A DNA stretch of 13,149 nucleotides, taken from an uncultured Alphaproteobacteria bacterium. Lineage in GTDB: Bacteria; Pseudomonadota; Alphaproteobacteria; RF32; CAG-239. Position numbers and translations under genes: made by a program. The notes beneath the pieces were generated by a model. It made no database searches. It worked only from the letters and a program-made list of their open reading frames with translations, and was not told the DNA's origin. Below are positions 1 through 6,445 of this stretch, in pieces. Where the stretch lies: the NCBI GenBank assembly GCA_934271195.1, contig CAKQRB010000056.1, forward strand, positions 1 through 13,149. Direction: 5' to 3'. Numbering within the stretch: position 1 is the first letter of the stretch; every line of letters starts with the position of its first letter.

Positions 1-64
1 AACTCCTTTGCTTTTATTTAGACAATTGCCAGACCATCTCTAACATAATAGCAAAGGAGTTTTT
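1..64 (+). terminator. Long-loop inverted repeat, possible terminator of a gene left of the window
   Basis: A perfect 12-bp inverted repeat pairs AACTCCTTTGCT (1-12) with AGCAAAGGAGTT (50-61), separated by a 37-base AT-rich loop and followed by a short T-run (60-64). On the plus strand this could end transcription of a gene lying left of the window. The loop is long for a simple intrinsic terminator, so it could also be part of a small RNA or of a repeat cut by the window edge. The pairing is seen directly; the role is inferred. Confidence 0.4.
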
Positions 65-89
65 ACGTGCAAAGCTGTAAGCTCTTTGG

Positions 90-114
90 AACCACGCGCC
101 TAGCGCGTGGTTTT
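90..114 (+). terminator. GC-rich hairpin with T tail, probable intrinsic terminator
   Basis: AACCACGCGC (90-99) pairs perfectly with GCGCGTGGTT (103-112) around a three-base loop, and the tail reads TTTT (111-114). A compact GC stem plus T-run is the form of a Rho-independent terminator on the plus strand. It comes shortly after the repeat at 1-64, so a plus-strand gene to the left may have two stops in tandem. Short-loop GC hairpins of this kind also occur near the ends of IS200/IS605-type elements, but no transposase is visible here. Confidence 0.55.
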
Positions 115-145
115 CTGGATACAAAAAGCGTCCTTTCTGGCCGCT

Positions 146-274
146 GTAAAAAATGTGGAGAACGAGAGAAATAATAAGATTTTAGGGTGGAGAAAGCGGA
201 GTGTACATAGAAGTACATGAGCATTTCTCCAACCCGCTAAATCTGTATTAGTTCTCCGTTATACACATTTTTAC
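146..274. repeat. Large imperfect palindrome touching the pgk stop codon (MITE-like or giant terminator)
   Basis: Two arms (146-206 and 213-274) are imperfect reverse complements around a six-base loop (207-212). Matching blocks from outside inward are GTAAAAAATGTG (146-157) with CACATTTTTAC (264-274), GGAGAAC (157-163) with GTTCTCC (251-257), AGATTTTAG (177-185) with AAATCT (239-244), TGGAGAAA (188-195) with TTTCTCCA (224-231), and TGTAC (202-206) with GTACA (213-217). The right arm includes the pgk stop codon (271-273). Transcribed from pgk, the hairpin would end in a T6 run (153-148 read on the minus strand), so it could act as the pgk terminator. Its size and terminal repeats also suit a miniature inverted-repeat element. 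I see no clear target-site duplication. Confidence 0.6.
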
Positions 275-1482
275 TTTTGGAGGACTACGACGCCCGGCAA
301 CTCCTTCCCTTCCATCCACTCCAGAAAAGCGCCGCCGGCAGTAGATATGTAAGAGAATTTGCTGGCAACACCTGCGTTCTCAAGAGCCGAAACCGTATCG
401 CCGCCGCCGGCAACCGTCATCAAACGGCCTTCCTGTGTCAAAACAGCGGCGCGTTCAGCCACTTTATTTGTTGCCGTATCAAATGGTTTAAGCTCAAATA
501 CGCCGAGCGGACCATTCCAAACCAGCGTTTTGCATTCTTCCAGCTTTTTGTTGATGACTTCAATTGTCTTGGCGCCGACATCCATCAAAATCCAACCTTC
601 AGCGGGAATATGTTCCAAATCCACTGTTTTATGTTCGGCATCAGCCTTAAACTCTTTAGAAACAACCACATCCAGCGGCAAAATAATTTCGCAGTTATTG
701 GCTTTAGCCGTCTTCATAATCTCTTTGGCCGTGTCAATCATATCCATCTGAACCAAAGAATTGACTTCATTCACGGTGTCGATACCGCTGGCTTTCATAA
801 AGGTATGAGCCATACCGCCGGAAATCACAAGCTTGTCAACTTTTTTAACCAGATTGTTCAGCAAATCAAGCTTGGTAGAAACTTTGGAACCGCCGACAAT
901 CGCCATCAACGGACGCTGCGGATTGTTCAAACCTTTGGACAAAGCATTAACTTCTTCCGCCATCAGCAATCCCATTGCCGCCGGACGCAGTTTTGCCGCG
1001 GCAACCATGGAAGCATGCGCGCGGTGAGCGGTAGAGAAAGCATCAGAAACATAAACGTCAACCGGTTTAACCAGTTCTTCGGCAAATTTCTCGTCACCTT
1101 TCTTTTCTTCATTATAAAAGCGCAAATTTTCCAGCAACAGGATTTGATCATTACGTAAAGACTTAACGGCTTCTTCAACTTTCGGCCCGATGCAGTCATC
1201 AACAAAAACCACATGCTTGCCCAGCGCTTTCTCCAAATCTTTGACAATATGGCTGAGCGAATTCTTCATGTCGCCTTTGCCTTCCGGACGACCGAAGTGA
1301 GAAACAACCACAACTTTGGCGCCTTTGTTCATCAAAAGTTTGATGGTCGGGACGGTACGATCAATACGGGCTGTATGGGTCACATGAAAATTCTCATCCA
1401 TCGGCACATTCAAATCGGCGCGCAACATAACGACTTTGCCGTTCAAATCACCCAGATCTTCAATCATTTTATATTCAGTCAT
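271..1482 (-). CDS. pgk: Phosphoglycerate kinase
   Basis: Cytoplasmic glycolytic enzyme that transfers phosphate between 1,3-bisphosphoglycerate and ADP, giving 3-phosphoglycerate and ATP. The 403-residue length is usual for bacterial Pgk. Visible family motifs are RADLNVP (21-27, substrate binding), SHFGRP (61-66), DAFSTAHR (147-154), GGSKVSTK (197-204), WNGPLGVFE (322-330) and the nucleotide-binding GGGDT (359-363). The ATG is preceded by AAGGA at 8-base spacing. It follows gap on the same strand, the common glycolytic pairing, but a terminator-like hairpin (1501-1577) lies just before its ribosome binding site, so its expression probably depends on read-through. The stop codon lies inside the right arm of the palindrome at 146-274. 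The coding frame is intact and all key motifs are present. Confidence 0.98.
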   Translation of the reverse strand: MTEYKMIEDLGDLNGKVVMLRADLNVPMDENFHVTHTARIDRTVPTIKLLMNKGAKVVVVSHFGRPEGKGDMKNSLSHIVKDLEKALGKHVVFVDDCIGPKVEEAVKSLRNDQILLLENLRFYNEEKKGDEKFAEELVKPVDVYVSDAFSTAHRAHASMVAAAKLRPAAMGLLMAEEVNALSKGLNNPQRPLMAIVGGSKVSTKLDLLNNLVKKVDKLVISGGMAHTFMKASGIDTVNEVNSLVQMDMIDTAKEIMKTAKANNCEIILPLDVVVSKEFKADAEHKTVDLEHIPAEGWILMDVGAKTIEVINKKLEECKTLVWNGPLGVFELKPFDTATNKVAERAAVLTQEGRLMTVAGGGDTVSALENAGVASKFSYISTAGGAFLEWMEGKELPGVVVLQK

Positions 1483-1500
1483 TTATAAATTCCTTATCTG

Positions 1501-1577
1501 AAAAAAAATTCCCCGCCTGTCCACTGCGCCGGCAGTCCACATACGATGAACCGCCAGCGCGCCGGAAAAGCGGGGAA
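1501..1577 (-). terminator. Terminator-like branched hairpin between gap and pgk
   Basis: Read on the minus strand, TTCCCCGC (1577-1570) pairs with GCGGGGAA (1516-1509) and is followed directly by eight T residues (1508-1501). Between the arms, GC-rich stretches around 1526-1535 and 1550-1565 can form a further partial stem. This is a strong-looking intrinsic terminator placed right after the gap stop codon. Only 18 bases separate its T-run from the pgk ATG, so no independent pgk promoter fits downstream of it. It may set a lower level of pgk relative to gap. Confidence 0.7.
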
Positions 1578-1584
1578 ACTAAAA

Positions 1585-2592
1585 TTAGCCGTTTACTTTA
1601 GCCATGTGGGCAACGAGGTCGAGAACCTTGTTGGAATAGCCCCATTCATTGTCATACCAGCTGACAACTTTAACAAAAGTCGGAGTCAGCTGAATACCGG
1701 CTTTGGCATCAAAGATAGAGGTGCGTGCATCACCGAGGAAGTCGGAAGATACGACATCGTCTTCGGTATAGCCCAAAATACCTTTCAGTTCGCCTTCAGA
1801 AGCTTTCTTCATTGCTTTGCAAATTTCTTCATAAGAAGTTTCTTTAGCCAGATTAACTGTCAGGTCAACAACCGAAACGTCCAGAGTCGGAACACGGAAA
1901 GACATACCGGTCAGTTTGCCGTTCAAAGACGGAATAACTTTGCCGACAGCCTTGGCAGCGCCGGTAGAAGACGGGATAATGTTTCCGGAAGCAGCGCGGC
2001 CGCCTCTCCAGTCTTTAACGGACGGGCCGTCAACAGTCTTCTGTGTAGCGGTTGTAGAGTGAACGGTTGTCATCAAACCGTCGGTAATGCCGAAAGCATC
2101 ATGCAAAACTTTGGCAATCGGAGCCAGACAGTTGGTTGTGCATGAAGCGTTAGAAACAAACTGAGTACCTTTAACATAAGAGTCTGTGTTAACGCCGCAC
2201 ACAAACATCGGCGTATCGTCTTTAGACGGAGCAGACATCACAACATATTTCGCACCGGCGTCAATATGTCCCTGAGCTTTTTCTTTTGTCAGGAACAAAC
2301 CTGTAGATTCAACAACATAATCAGCGCCGATTTCGCCCCATTTCAGGTCAGCCGGATTCTTTTCGGCGGTAACGCGGATAGCTTTGCCGTTAACAACCAG
2401 CTTGCCGTCTTTAACTTCAACGGTACCGTCAAATTTGCCGTGCATTGTGTCATAGCGCAGCATATAAGCCATATATTCAACATCAATGAGGTCATTGATG
2501 CCTACAATTTCAATATCATTTCTTTTCTGAGCGGCACGAAAAACCAAACGGCCGATACGTCCAAAACCGTTGATACCAACGCGAATAGCCAT
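1585..2592 (-). CDS. gap: Glyceraldehyde-3-phosphate dehydrogenase, type I
   Basis: Oxidises and phosphorylates glyceraldehyde 3-phosphate to 1,3-bisphosphoglycerate with NAD+, the step before Pgk. At 335 residues it is full length for the family. The N-terminal Rossmann motif GINGFGRIGR (6-15) and the acidic Asp34 after the second strand suggest preference for NAD over NADP. The catalytic motif SNASCTTNC places the nucleophile at Cys151, with His178 as the likely general base. WYDNEWGYS near the C-terminus is also typical. The ATG has a strong AAGGAAGGA upstream. The gene probably has its own promoter in the spacer after sodB and is followed by a terminator-like hairpin before pgk. Nothing in the protein is unusual. 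Confidence 0.98.
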   Translation of the reverse strand: MAIRVGINGFGRIGRLVFRAAQKRNDIEIVGINDLIDVEYMAYMLRYDTMHGKFDGTVEVKDGKLVVNGKAIRVTAEKNPADLKWGEIGADYVVESTGLFLTKEKAQGHIDAGAKYVVMSAPSKDDTPMFVCGVNTDSYVKGTQFVSNASCTTNCLAPIAKVLHDAFGITDGLMTTVHSTTATQKTVDGPSVKDWRGGRAASGNIIPSSTGAAKAVGKVIPSLNGKLTGMSFRVPTLDVSVVDLTVNLAKETSYEEICKAMKKASEGELKGILGYTEDDVVSSDFLGDARTSIFDAKAGIQLTPTFVKVVSWYDNEWGYSNKVLDLVAHMAKVNG

Positions 2593-2617
2593 ATTAATAT
2601 CCTTCCTTATATATAAT

Positions 2618-2635
2618 GTGCGGAACGCCCCGCAC
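2618..2635 (-). promoter_or_regulatory. Small hairpin in the probable gap 5' leader
   Basis: GTGCGG (2618-2623) pairs with CCGCAC (2630-2635) around a six-base loop, about 25 bases upstream of the gap start codon. It lies between the probable promoter and the ribosome binding site and would form near the 5' end of the gap messenger RNA. Such leader hairpins can protect transcripts from decay; that role here is inferred. It lacks a T-run on the minus strand, so it is not a terminator. Confidence 0.4.
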
Positions 2636-2659
2636 CGGCATAGTATTTAATTCGGTGCT

Positions 2660-2687
2660 AATTTATCACCAAATACGATTTTTTCAA
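2660..2687 (-). promoter_or_regulatory. Possible sigma-70-type promoter of gap
   Basis: On the minus strand TTGAAA (2687-2682) is followed after 16 bases by TAAATT (2665-2660), a five-of-six -35 and a four-of-six -10 match. This lies about 70 bases upstream of gap and downstream of the sodB stop, leaving a short leader with a hairpin. The region is AT-rich, so chance matches are likely; the promoter is plausible rather than proven. Confidence 0.35.
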
Positions 2688-2708
2688 GTTTTTTTTGCCG
2701 TTATTTAC

Positions 2709-2742
2709 AAACTCCCGATTTTCTTTTGCAAAAACGGAGTTT
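2709..2742 (-). terminator. Weak inverted repeat after sodB
   Basis: AAACTCC (2709-2715) and GGAGTTT (2736-2742) are perfect reverse complements with a 20-base loop, starting 15 bases past the sodB stop codon. There is no good T-run after the stem on the minus strand, so it is at best a weak terminator or a messenger-end stabilising structure. It separates sodB from the likely gap promoter. Confidence 0.3.
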
Positions 2743-2756
2743 CTGTTTGCAATGAC

Positions 2757-3326
2757 CTAATATTTCGCCAGATGGTCAAGAAAAGCCTCGGCAAAATCCG
2801 GACGTCTGTTTTGATAATCCAGATAATAAGCATGCTCCCACACGTCAAGCGCAATCAGCGGCTTCTGGCCGCGGGCAACCGGCGTATCGGCGTTTGAAGT
2901 CTTAACCACTTTCAGTTTGCCGCCCGTATCTTCAACCAACCATGCCCAGCCGCTTCCGAATTGTGAAGTTGCGGCATTTTTAAATTCTTCACGGAATTTT
3001 TCATAAGAACCGAAATCGCGTTCAATTTTTGCCAATAACTCGCCTTCCGGCTTGCCACCGCCATTTTTCTTCATCGAATGCCAGAAGAAATTATGATTCC
3101 AAGCCTGCGCCGCATTGTTAAAAATCGGCGTATATTCGGGCTTGTTATAAGTTTCCTTCACCACCCGCTCCAGCGGCATATTCTCAAACTCGGTCCCTTT
3201 GACCAGCTTGTTCAGGTTATCTACATAAGCCTTATGGTGCTTGCCGTAATGATATTCCATTGTCGTTTCGGAAATATACGGTTCCAGCGCATTCATCTCA
3301 TAAGGCAGAGCCGGTAAATCAAACAT
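2757..3326 (-). CDS. sodB: Superoxide dismutase, iron type
   Basis: Converts superoxide to hydrogen peroxide and oxygen; probably cytoplasmic, as no signal peptide is visible. The 189-residue protein matches the Fe/Mn superoxide dismutase family throughout. Metal ligands are His26 (in EYHYGKHH), His78 (in AQAWNH), Asp161 and His165 (in DVWEHAYY). Gln74 in the NNAAQ motif is the position that distinguishes iron enzymes from manganese enzymes, so iron is the likely metal. The ATG has AGGAG about six bases upstream. The gene begins 41 bases after the fliJ stop codon on the same strand with no evident terminator between, so it may be co-transcribed with the flagellar genes, an unexpected pairing. 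Confidence 0.96.
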   Translation of the reverse strand: MFDLPALPYEMNALEPYISETTMEYHYGKHHKAYVDNLNKLVKGTEFENMPLERVVKETYNKPEYTPIFNNAAQAWNHNFFWHSMKKNGGGKPEGELLAKIERDFGSYEKFREEFKNAATSQFGSGWAWLVEDTGGKLKVVKTSNADTPVARGQKPLIALDVWEHAYYLDYQNRRPDFAEAFLDHLAKY

Positions 3327-3367
3327 TGTTTTCTCCTTTTTACATTATTGCCGTGATCCGGCCGAAA

Positions 3368-3799
3368 CTAATTTTCTGCCCCGGCCTCATGCTTCTTTAT
3401 ATAGGTATTGGTTCCGACCTCATCAAGCATTTTTTGTTCTTTGTCGTTTTCTTCCTTTATTTTCTGCTTGCGGCGGTTATCGTCCACAATCTCATAAGTC
3501 TTTTGTTCTTTAAACATATCGGCAATTTTATCCCGCACCTCTTCAATCGCCTGCTGCATTTTGTCGATTGCTGTTTCCAGAATTTCCTTTTTTTCCAGAT
3601 AACACTTAACATAAGCACCGAAATTTCCCACCCCCGGATGCTGCGCCGCATAAGCTTTCTCAGCTTCATAACTCTGATTCAAACGAGCAAATTCCACCTT
3701 AAGCTGATCCTGCTTGGTCTGCAAATCAACCAAAATCTTGCGCTGCTCGTCAATATTAAATTTTTGAATCCGCTGCAATGTCTTGAGAGAGTTTTTCAT
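3368..3799 (-). CDS. fliJ: Flagellar export protein FliJ (putative)
   Basis: A 143-residue, highly charged, mostly helical protein with no membrane segment. Two long stretches (about 5-50 and 66-120) have the heptad-like pattern of an antiparallel coiled coil, the known shape of FliJ. In the flagellar type III export apparatus, FliJ forms the central stalk in the FliI hexamer and links it to the export gate protein FlhA. FliJ sequences diverge strongly, so the assignment rests on size, coiled-coil character and position: it starts nine bases after the fliI stop codon on the same strand, the usual fliI-fliJ order. GGGGA lies just before its ATG at short spacing. Confidence 0.8.
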   Translation of the reverse strand: MKNSLKTLQRIQKFNIDEQRKILVDLQTKQDQLKVEFARLNQSYEAEKAYAAQHPGVGNFGAYVKCYLEKKEILETAIDKMQQAIEEVRDKIADMFKEQKTYEIVDDNRRKQKIKEENDKEQKMLDEVGTNTYIKKHEAGAEN

Positions 3800-3808
3800 A
3801 CTTCCCCG

Positions 3809-5146
3809 CTAGGCCTGCGGCACAAAAGGCGTTGCCAGAATATCGGCCAATTCCTGATATCCCTGCTCCAGAGAAACCTTGTCTTTTTTGGTCTGGGACA
3901 AAAATGCCTCAATCTTTGGATAATAAAATATGGCCTCGTCCACATCGCGATTCGACCCTTTTTTATAAGCCCCGAGCCGAATCAGCTCCGCCATATCCTC
4001 ATAAGCCGAAATATATTTGCGAGCCTTTACCACAAGCGCATACTCTTCCGGCGTATCACAATCCGGCATAGTACGCGAAATCGAACGCAGAATATTAATC
4101 GCCGGATAACGGTTGCGCTCGGCAATGGAACGGTCAAGCACAATATGCCCGTCCAAAATCGAACGGACGGCATCGGCAATCGGCTCGTTGTGATCATCTC
4201 CGTCTACCAAAACCGTAAACAAACCGGTAATTGTCCCGTTACCCGCCCCTGGTCCGGCACGTTCTAACAATCGCGGCAATTCGGCAAAGACGCTCGGTGT
4301 ATAACCTTTGGAAGCCGGCGGTTCGCCGACCGAAAGCGCAATCTCGCGCTGTGCCATCGCAAAGCGGGTAATGGAATCCATCATGCAGAGCACATCTTTA
4401 TTTTGATCGCGAAAATATTCGGAAACAGCCATCGCCGTATAAGCGGCCTGCCGGCGCATAAGCGGGCTTTCATCGGATGTCGCCAGCACCAGCACGGATT
4501 TCGCCAAACCTTCGGGGCCCAAAACGTCTTCCACAAACTCTTTTGCCTCACGCCCGCGCTCGCCGATAAGCCCGATAACCGAAATGTCAGAACTGGTATT
4601 TTTGGCCATCATCGACATCAGAGTCGACTTTCCTACTCCAGACCCGGCAAAGATTCCCATACGCTGGCCTTTGCAAACCGTCAGAAAAGTATTGACCGCA
4701 CGCACGCCGAGATCAACCTTACCCTGAACCCGATCACGAAAAGCGGCCGGCGGCGGCGAAGCCTTGATATAATAAGGCTTATCCCCTTTCGGTAATGGTC
4801 CCTTACCGTCGATTGCCTCACCAAAAGCATTAATAATTCGCCCCAGCCATTCCGGATGCGGATAAATTACCGGCGCGGCATTTTCAACTTCTACCCGACA
4901 CCCCGCACCAATACCGTCTAACGAACCGTAAGGCATCAACAAAAGTTTGTCATTTTTAAAACTTACCAGCTCGCAGGTTACTTTCTCGCCATGTGTAGAA
5001 AAAACATTGCATCTATCACCGATAGACAGATTCGAACGAATGCCGCTAACTTCAATAAACAAACCCTGCACAGCGCTGACCTGCCCAAAATAAGTATCAG
5101 TTTCCAACTTTCGAACCGCATCGCAGATATTTTCATACAATGTCAT
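3809..5146 (-). CDS. fliI: Flagellum-specific ATPase FliI
   Basis: ATPase of the flagellar type III secretion apparatus, which hydrolyses ATP at the cytoplasmic face of the basal body to help load export substrates. The 445-residue protein has an N-terminal beta-barrel region (about 15-90) and an F1-beta-like catalytic domain. Visible motifs are Walker A AGSGVGKST (167-175), GERGRE with the catalytic Glu region (195-200), Walker B DVLCMMDS (251-258), and the FliI-type stretch SVGEPPASKGYTPSVF (273-288), which separates it from F1 and Rho ATPases. The ATG has AGGGG about 11 bases upstream, slightly far. It is divergent from ctrA, whose product activates flagellar genes in Caulobacter, so shared control is likely. 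No other flagellar genes are in this window. Confidence 0.95.
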   Translation of the reverse strand: MTLYENICDAVRKLETDTYFGQVSAVQGLFIEVSGIRSNLSIGDRCNVFSTHGEKVTCELVSFKNDKLLLMPYGSLDGIGAGCRVEVENAAPVIYPHPEWLGRIINAFGEAIDGKGPLPKGDKPYYIKASPPPAAFRDRVQGKVDLGVRAVNTFLTVCKGQRMGIFAGSGVGKSTLMSMMAKNTSSDISVIGLIGERGREAKEFVEDVLGPEGLAKSVLVLATSDESPLMRRQAAYTAMAVSEYFRDQNKDVLCMMDSITRFAMAQREIALSVGEPPASKGYTPSVFAELPRLLERAGPGAGNGTITGLFTVLVDGDDHNEPIADAVRSILDGHIVLDRSIAERNRYPAINILRSISRTMPDCDTPEEYALVVKARKYISAYEDMAELIRLGAYKKGSNRDVDEAIFYYPKIEAFLSQTKKDKVSLEQGYQELADILATPFVPQA

Positions 5147-5237
5147 CAGATAAAAATCCCCTTTTGAAAAAGAATTTTACATATATTTACAGTTTTTTCA
5201 GCAATTCTTCCGTTTTATTCACATAAATCATTACTTA

Positions 5238-5324
5238 TATAATTTTTGTTAATAATTATTAACAGCCCCGATTAAAAAGTTAACAAATAAAAATTTAAGG
5301 ATTATGATTAAGACATAATTTTAA
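5238..5324. promoter_or_regulatory. Divergent fliI/ctrA control region with clustered TTAA half-sites
   Basis: A perfect -10 hexamer TATAAT (5238-5243) faces ctrA, with only a weak -35. Just after it is a perfect 16-bp palindrome GTTAATAATTATTAAC (5248-5263). TTAA occurs seven times, starting at 5249, 5259, 5272, 5280, 5295, 5308 and 5321, several with 13-base periodicity. CtrA is known to bind TTAA-N7-TTAA; none of these pairs has exactly that spacing, so binding is inferred. The palindrome overlaps the expected ctrA start site, which would suit autorepression. No GANTC methylation site is present in the spacer. Confidence 0.45.
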
Positions 5325-5340
5325 TAAAAGGGGCAACACC

Positions 5341-6027
5341 ATGCGAGTATTACTTGTCGAAGACGATTACGCAATCTCCCAAAGCATTGAAACAATGCTC
5401 AAAAAAGAAGGCATGATTGTAGATACGACCGATCTGGGCGAAGATGGCCTTGAGATTGGCAAACTTTATGATTATGATATCATTATTCTGGACTTGATGC
5501 TTCCCGACATGAACGGCTACGAAGTCTTAAAAAGCCTGCGCGCCGCCAAAGTCAACACTCCGGTACTGATTCTGTCCGGCCTTTCAGAACCCGACAAAAA
5601 GGTTAAAGGTCTGGGCTACGGCGCCGATGACTACCTGACCAAACCGTTCGACAAAGCCGAACTTCTGGCGCGAATCCAAGCGGTTGTCAGACGCTCGAAA
5701 GGACATTCCAATTCCATTATCCGCACCGGCGAAGTCGAGGTCAATCTGGATACACAGACTGTTACCGTCGGAACCAAAACGCTCCACCTGACCGGCAAAG
5801 AATATGGCATTATGGAATTGCTCTCTCTCAGAAAAGGTTCGACTTTAAACAAAGACCAGTTCTTAAACCACCTTTACGGCGGTATTGACGAACCGGAATT
5901 AAAAATTATCGACGTATTTATCTGCAAGCTCCGCAAGAAACTGGAAAAAGCTTCCGGCGGCAAGAACTACATCGAAACCGTCTGGGGCCGCGGCTATGTC
6001 CTCCGCGATCCGGATGAGAAAAAATAA
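5341..6027 (+). CDS. ctrA: Cell-cycle response regulator CtrA
   Basis: OmpR-family response regulator that in alphaproteobacteria controls cell-cycle, division and flagellar genes and, in Caulobacter, silences the replication origin. At 228 residues it has a receiver domain (1-115) with acidic pocket Glu7-Asp8-Asp9, phospho-acceptor Asp51 and Lys in TKPF, and a winged-helix DNA-binding domain (about 125-222). Stretches such as VVRRSKGH, HLTGKEY, ELLSLRKG, FLNHLYGG and ETVWGRGYVLRDP match Caulobacter CtrA almost exactly, making the name secure. The C-terminus ends in Asp-Glu-Lys-Lys and lacks the terminal Ala-Ala that marks Caulobacter CtrA for ClpXP. Start: ATG seven bases after AAGGGG. An intrinsic terminator follows. 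Confidence 0.97.
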   Translation: MRVLLVEDDYAISQSIETMLKKEGMIVDTTDLGEDGLEIGKLYDYDIIILDLMLPDMNGYEVLKSLRAAKVNTPVLILSGLSEPDKKVKGLGYGADDYLTKPFDKAELLARIQAVVRRSKGHSNSIIRTGEVEVNLDTQTVTVGTKTLHLTGKEYGIMELLSLRKGSTLNKDQFLNHLYGGIDEPELKIIDVFICKLRKKLEKASGGKNYIETVWGRGYVLRDPDEKK

Positions 6028-6050
6028 ATTTTTTACAATTAACAGACTTC

Positions 6051-6083
6051 AAAAAGCCTCTCCTTTCCGGATGAGGCTTTTTT
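6051..6083 (+). terminator. Intrinsic terminator of ctrA
   Basis: AAAAAGCCTC (6051-6060) pairs with GAGGCTTTTT (6073-6082) around a 12-base loop, and the T-run extends to 6083. It begins 24 bases after the ctrA stop codon. The flanking A-run and T-run would let it work in both directions, though nothing obvious arrives from the right close enough to need it. Confidence 0.88.
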
Positions 6084-6090
6084 GTTTCAA

Positions 6091-6280
6091 TGATCCTTCC
6101 TCATCCTACCCTGTATTTCTGTTTTCTCACCTTCTCCGTTTTTCCTCAAACCCACATCTTTCCCTTTCTCTTCATTCTCCGTCCGTCCCTCAACTTTCTC
6201 TTTTGCCTCTCTCGTTTCTGCCTCACTCCTTTCCTCCTTCTCTTCTCCACTAGCCTCTTTAGCCAAAATCTCCTTTCCAG
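6091..6280. other. Gene-free polypyrimidine tract
   Basis: This is most of the 444-base gap between ctrA and the SIMPL gene. The plus strand is strongly pyrimidine-biased: in 6121-6240 I count only 17 purines in 120 bases. Open frames cross it on both strands (a hydrophobic one on plus, a Glu/Lys/Arg/Gly-rich one on minus), but these compositions follow from the base bias and neither has a convincing start site. I see no repeats with a fixed period. The rest of the gap (6281-6390) is plain AT-rich sequence. Confidence 0.6.
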
Positions 6281-6390
6281 CTTCTATAATCAAAGCCTTA
6301 ATTCAATTTTTCATTGTGCTTTGGCATTTATTTCTTTTTGTTATATAGTAACCTTAATATTAACTATTCTGGACACTGGGCTGCACGGAT

Positions 6391-6445
6391 AAAGAAAAGA
6401 ACACGCGAAAGCCTGAGCACAATGTTGACAACTGCTCGCTCAGGC
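6391..6445 (-). terminator. Probable terminator of the SIMPL-domain gene
   Basis: On the minus strand GCCTGAGC (6445-6438) pairs with GCTCAGGC (6418-6411), with a 19-base loop that contains its own small palindrome around GTTGTCAAC. The stem is followed by a T-rich but interrupted tail (6410-6391). It begins 27 bases past the SIMPL stop codon. The stem is good, the tail mediocre, so termination is likely but not certain. Confidence 0.5.

Noticed and set aside
1..274. CRISPR array, because of several repeated hairpins
   Set aside because: The hairpins differ in sequence, and there are no regular repeats or spacers.
277..1158. Long open frame of 293 residues on the plus strand opposite pgk
   Set aside because: It is antisense to a gene with all phosphoglycerate kinase motifs, and it has no recognisable domain.
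3260..4267. 335-residue plus-strand open frame across sodB, fliJ and fliI
   Set aside because: Crosses three well-supported minus-strand genes and has a random-looking composition.
6087..6293. A 68-residue charged open frame on the minus strand
   Set aside because: TTG start with AAGG only two bases away, and composition explained by purine bias; kept only as a question under the polypyrimidine finding.
6090..6392. A 100-residue hydrophobic open frame on the plus strand
   Set aside because: Its Phe/Leu/Ser-rich composition follows from the pyrimidine bias, and no ribosome binding site lies before its ATG.
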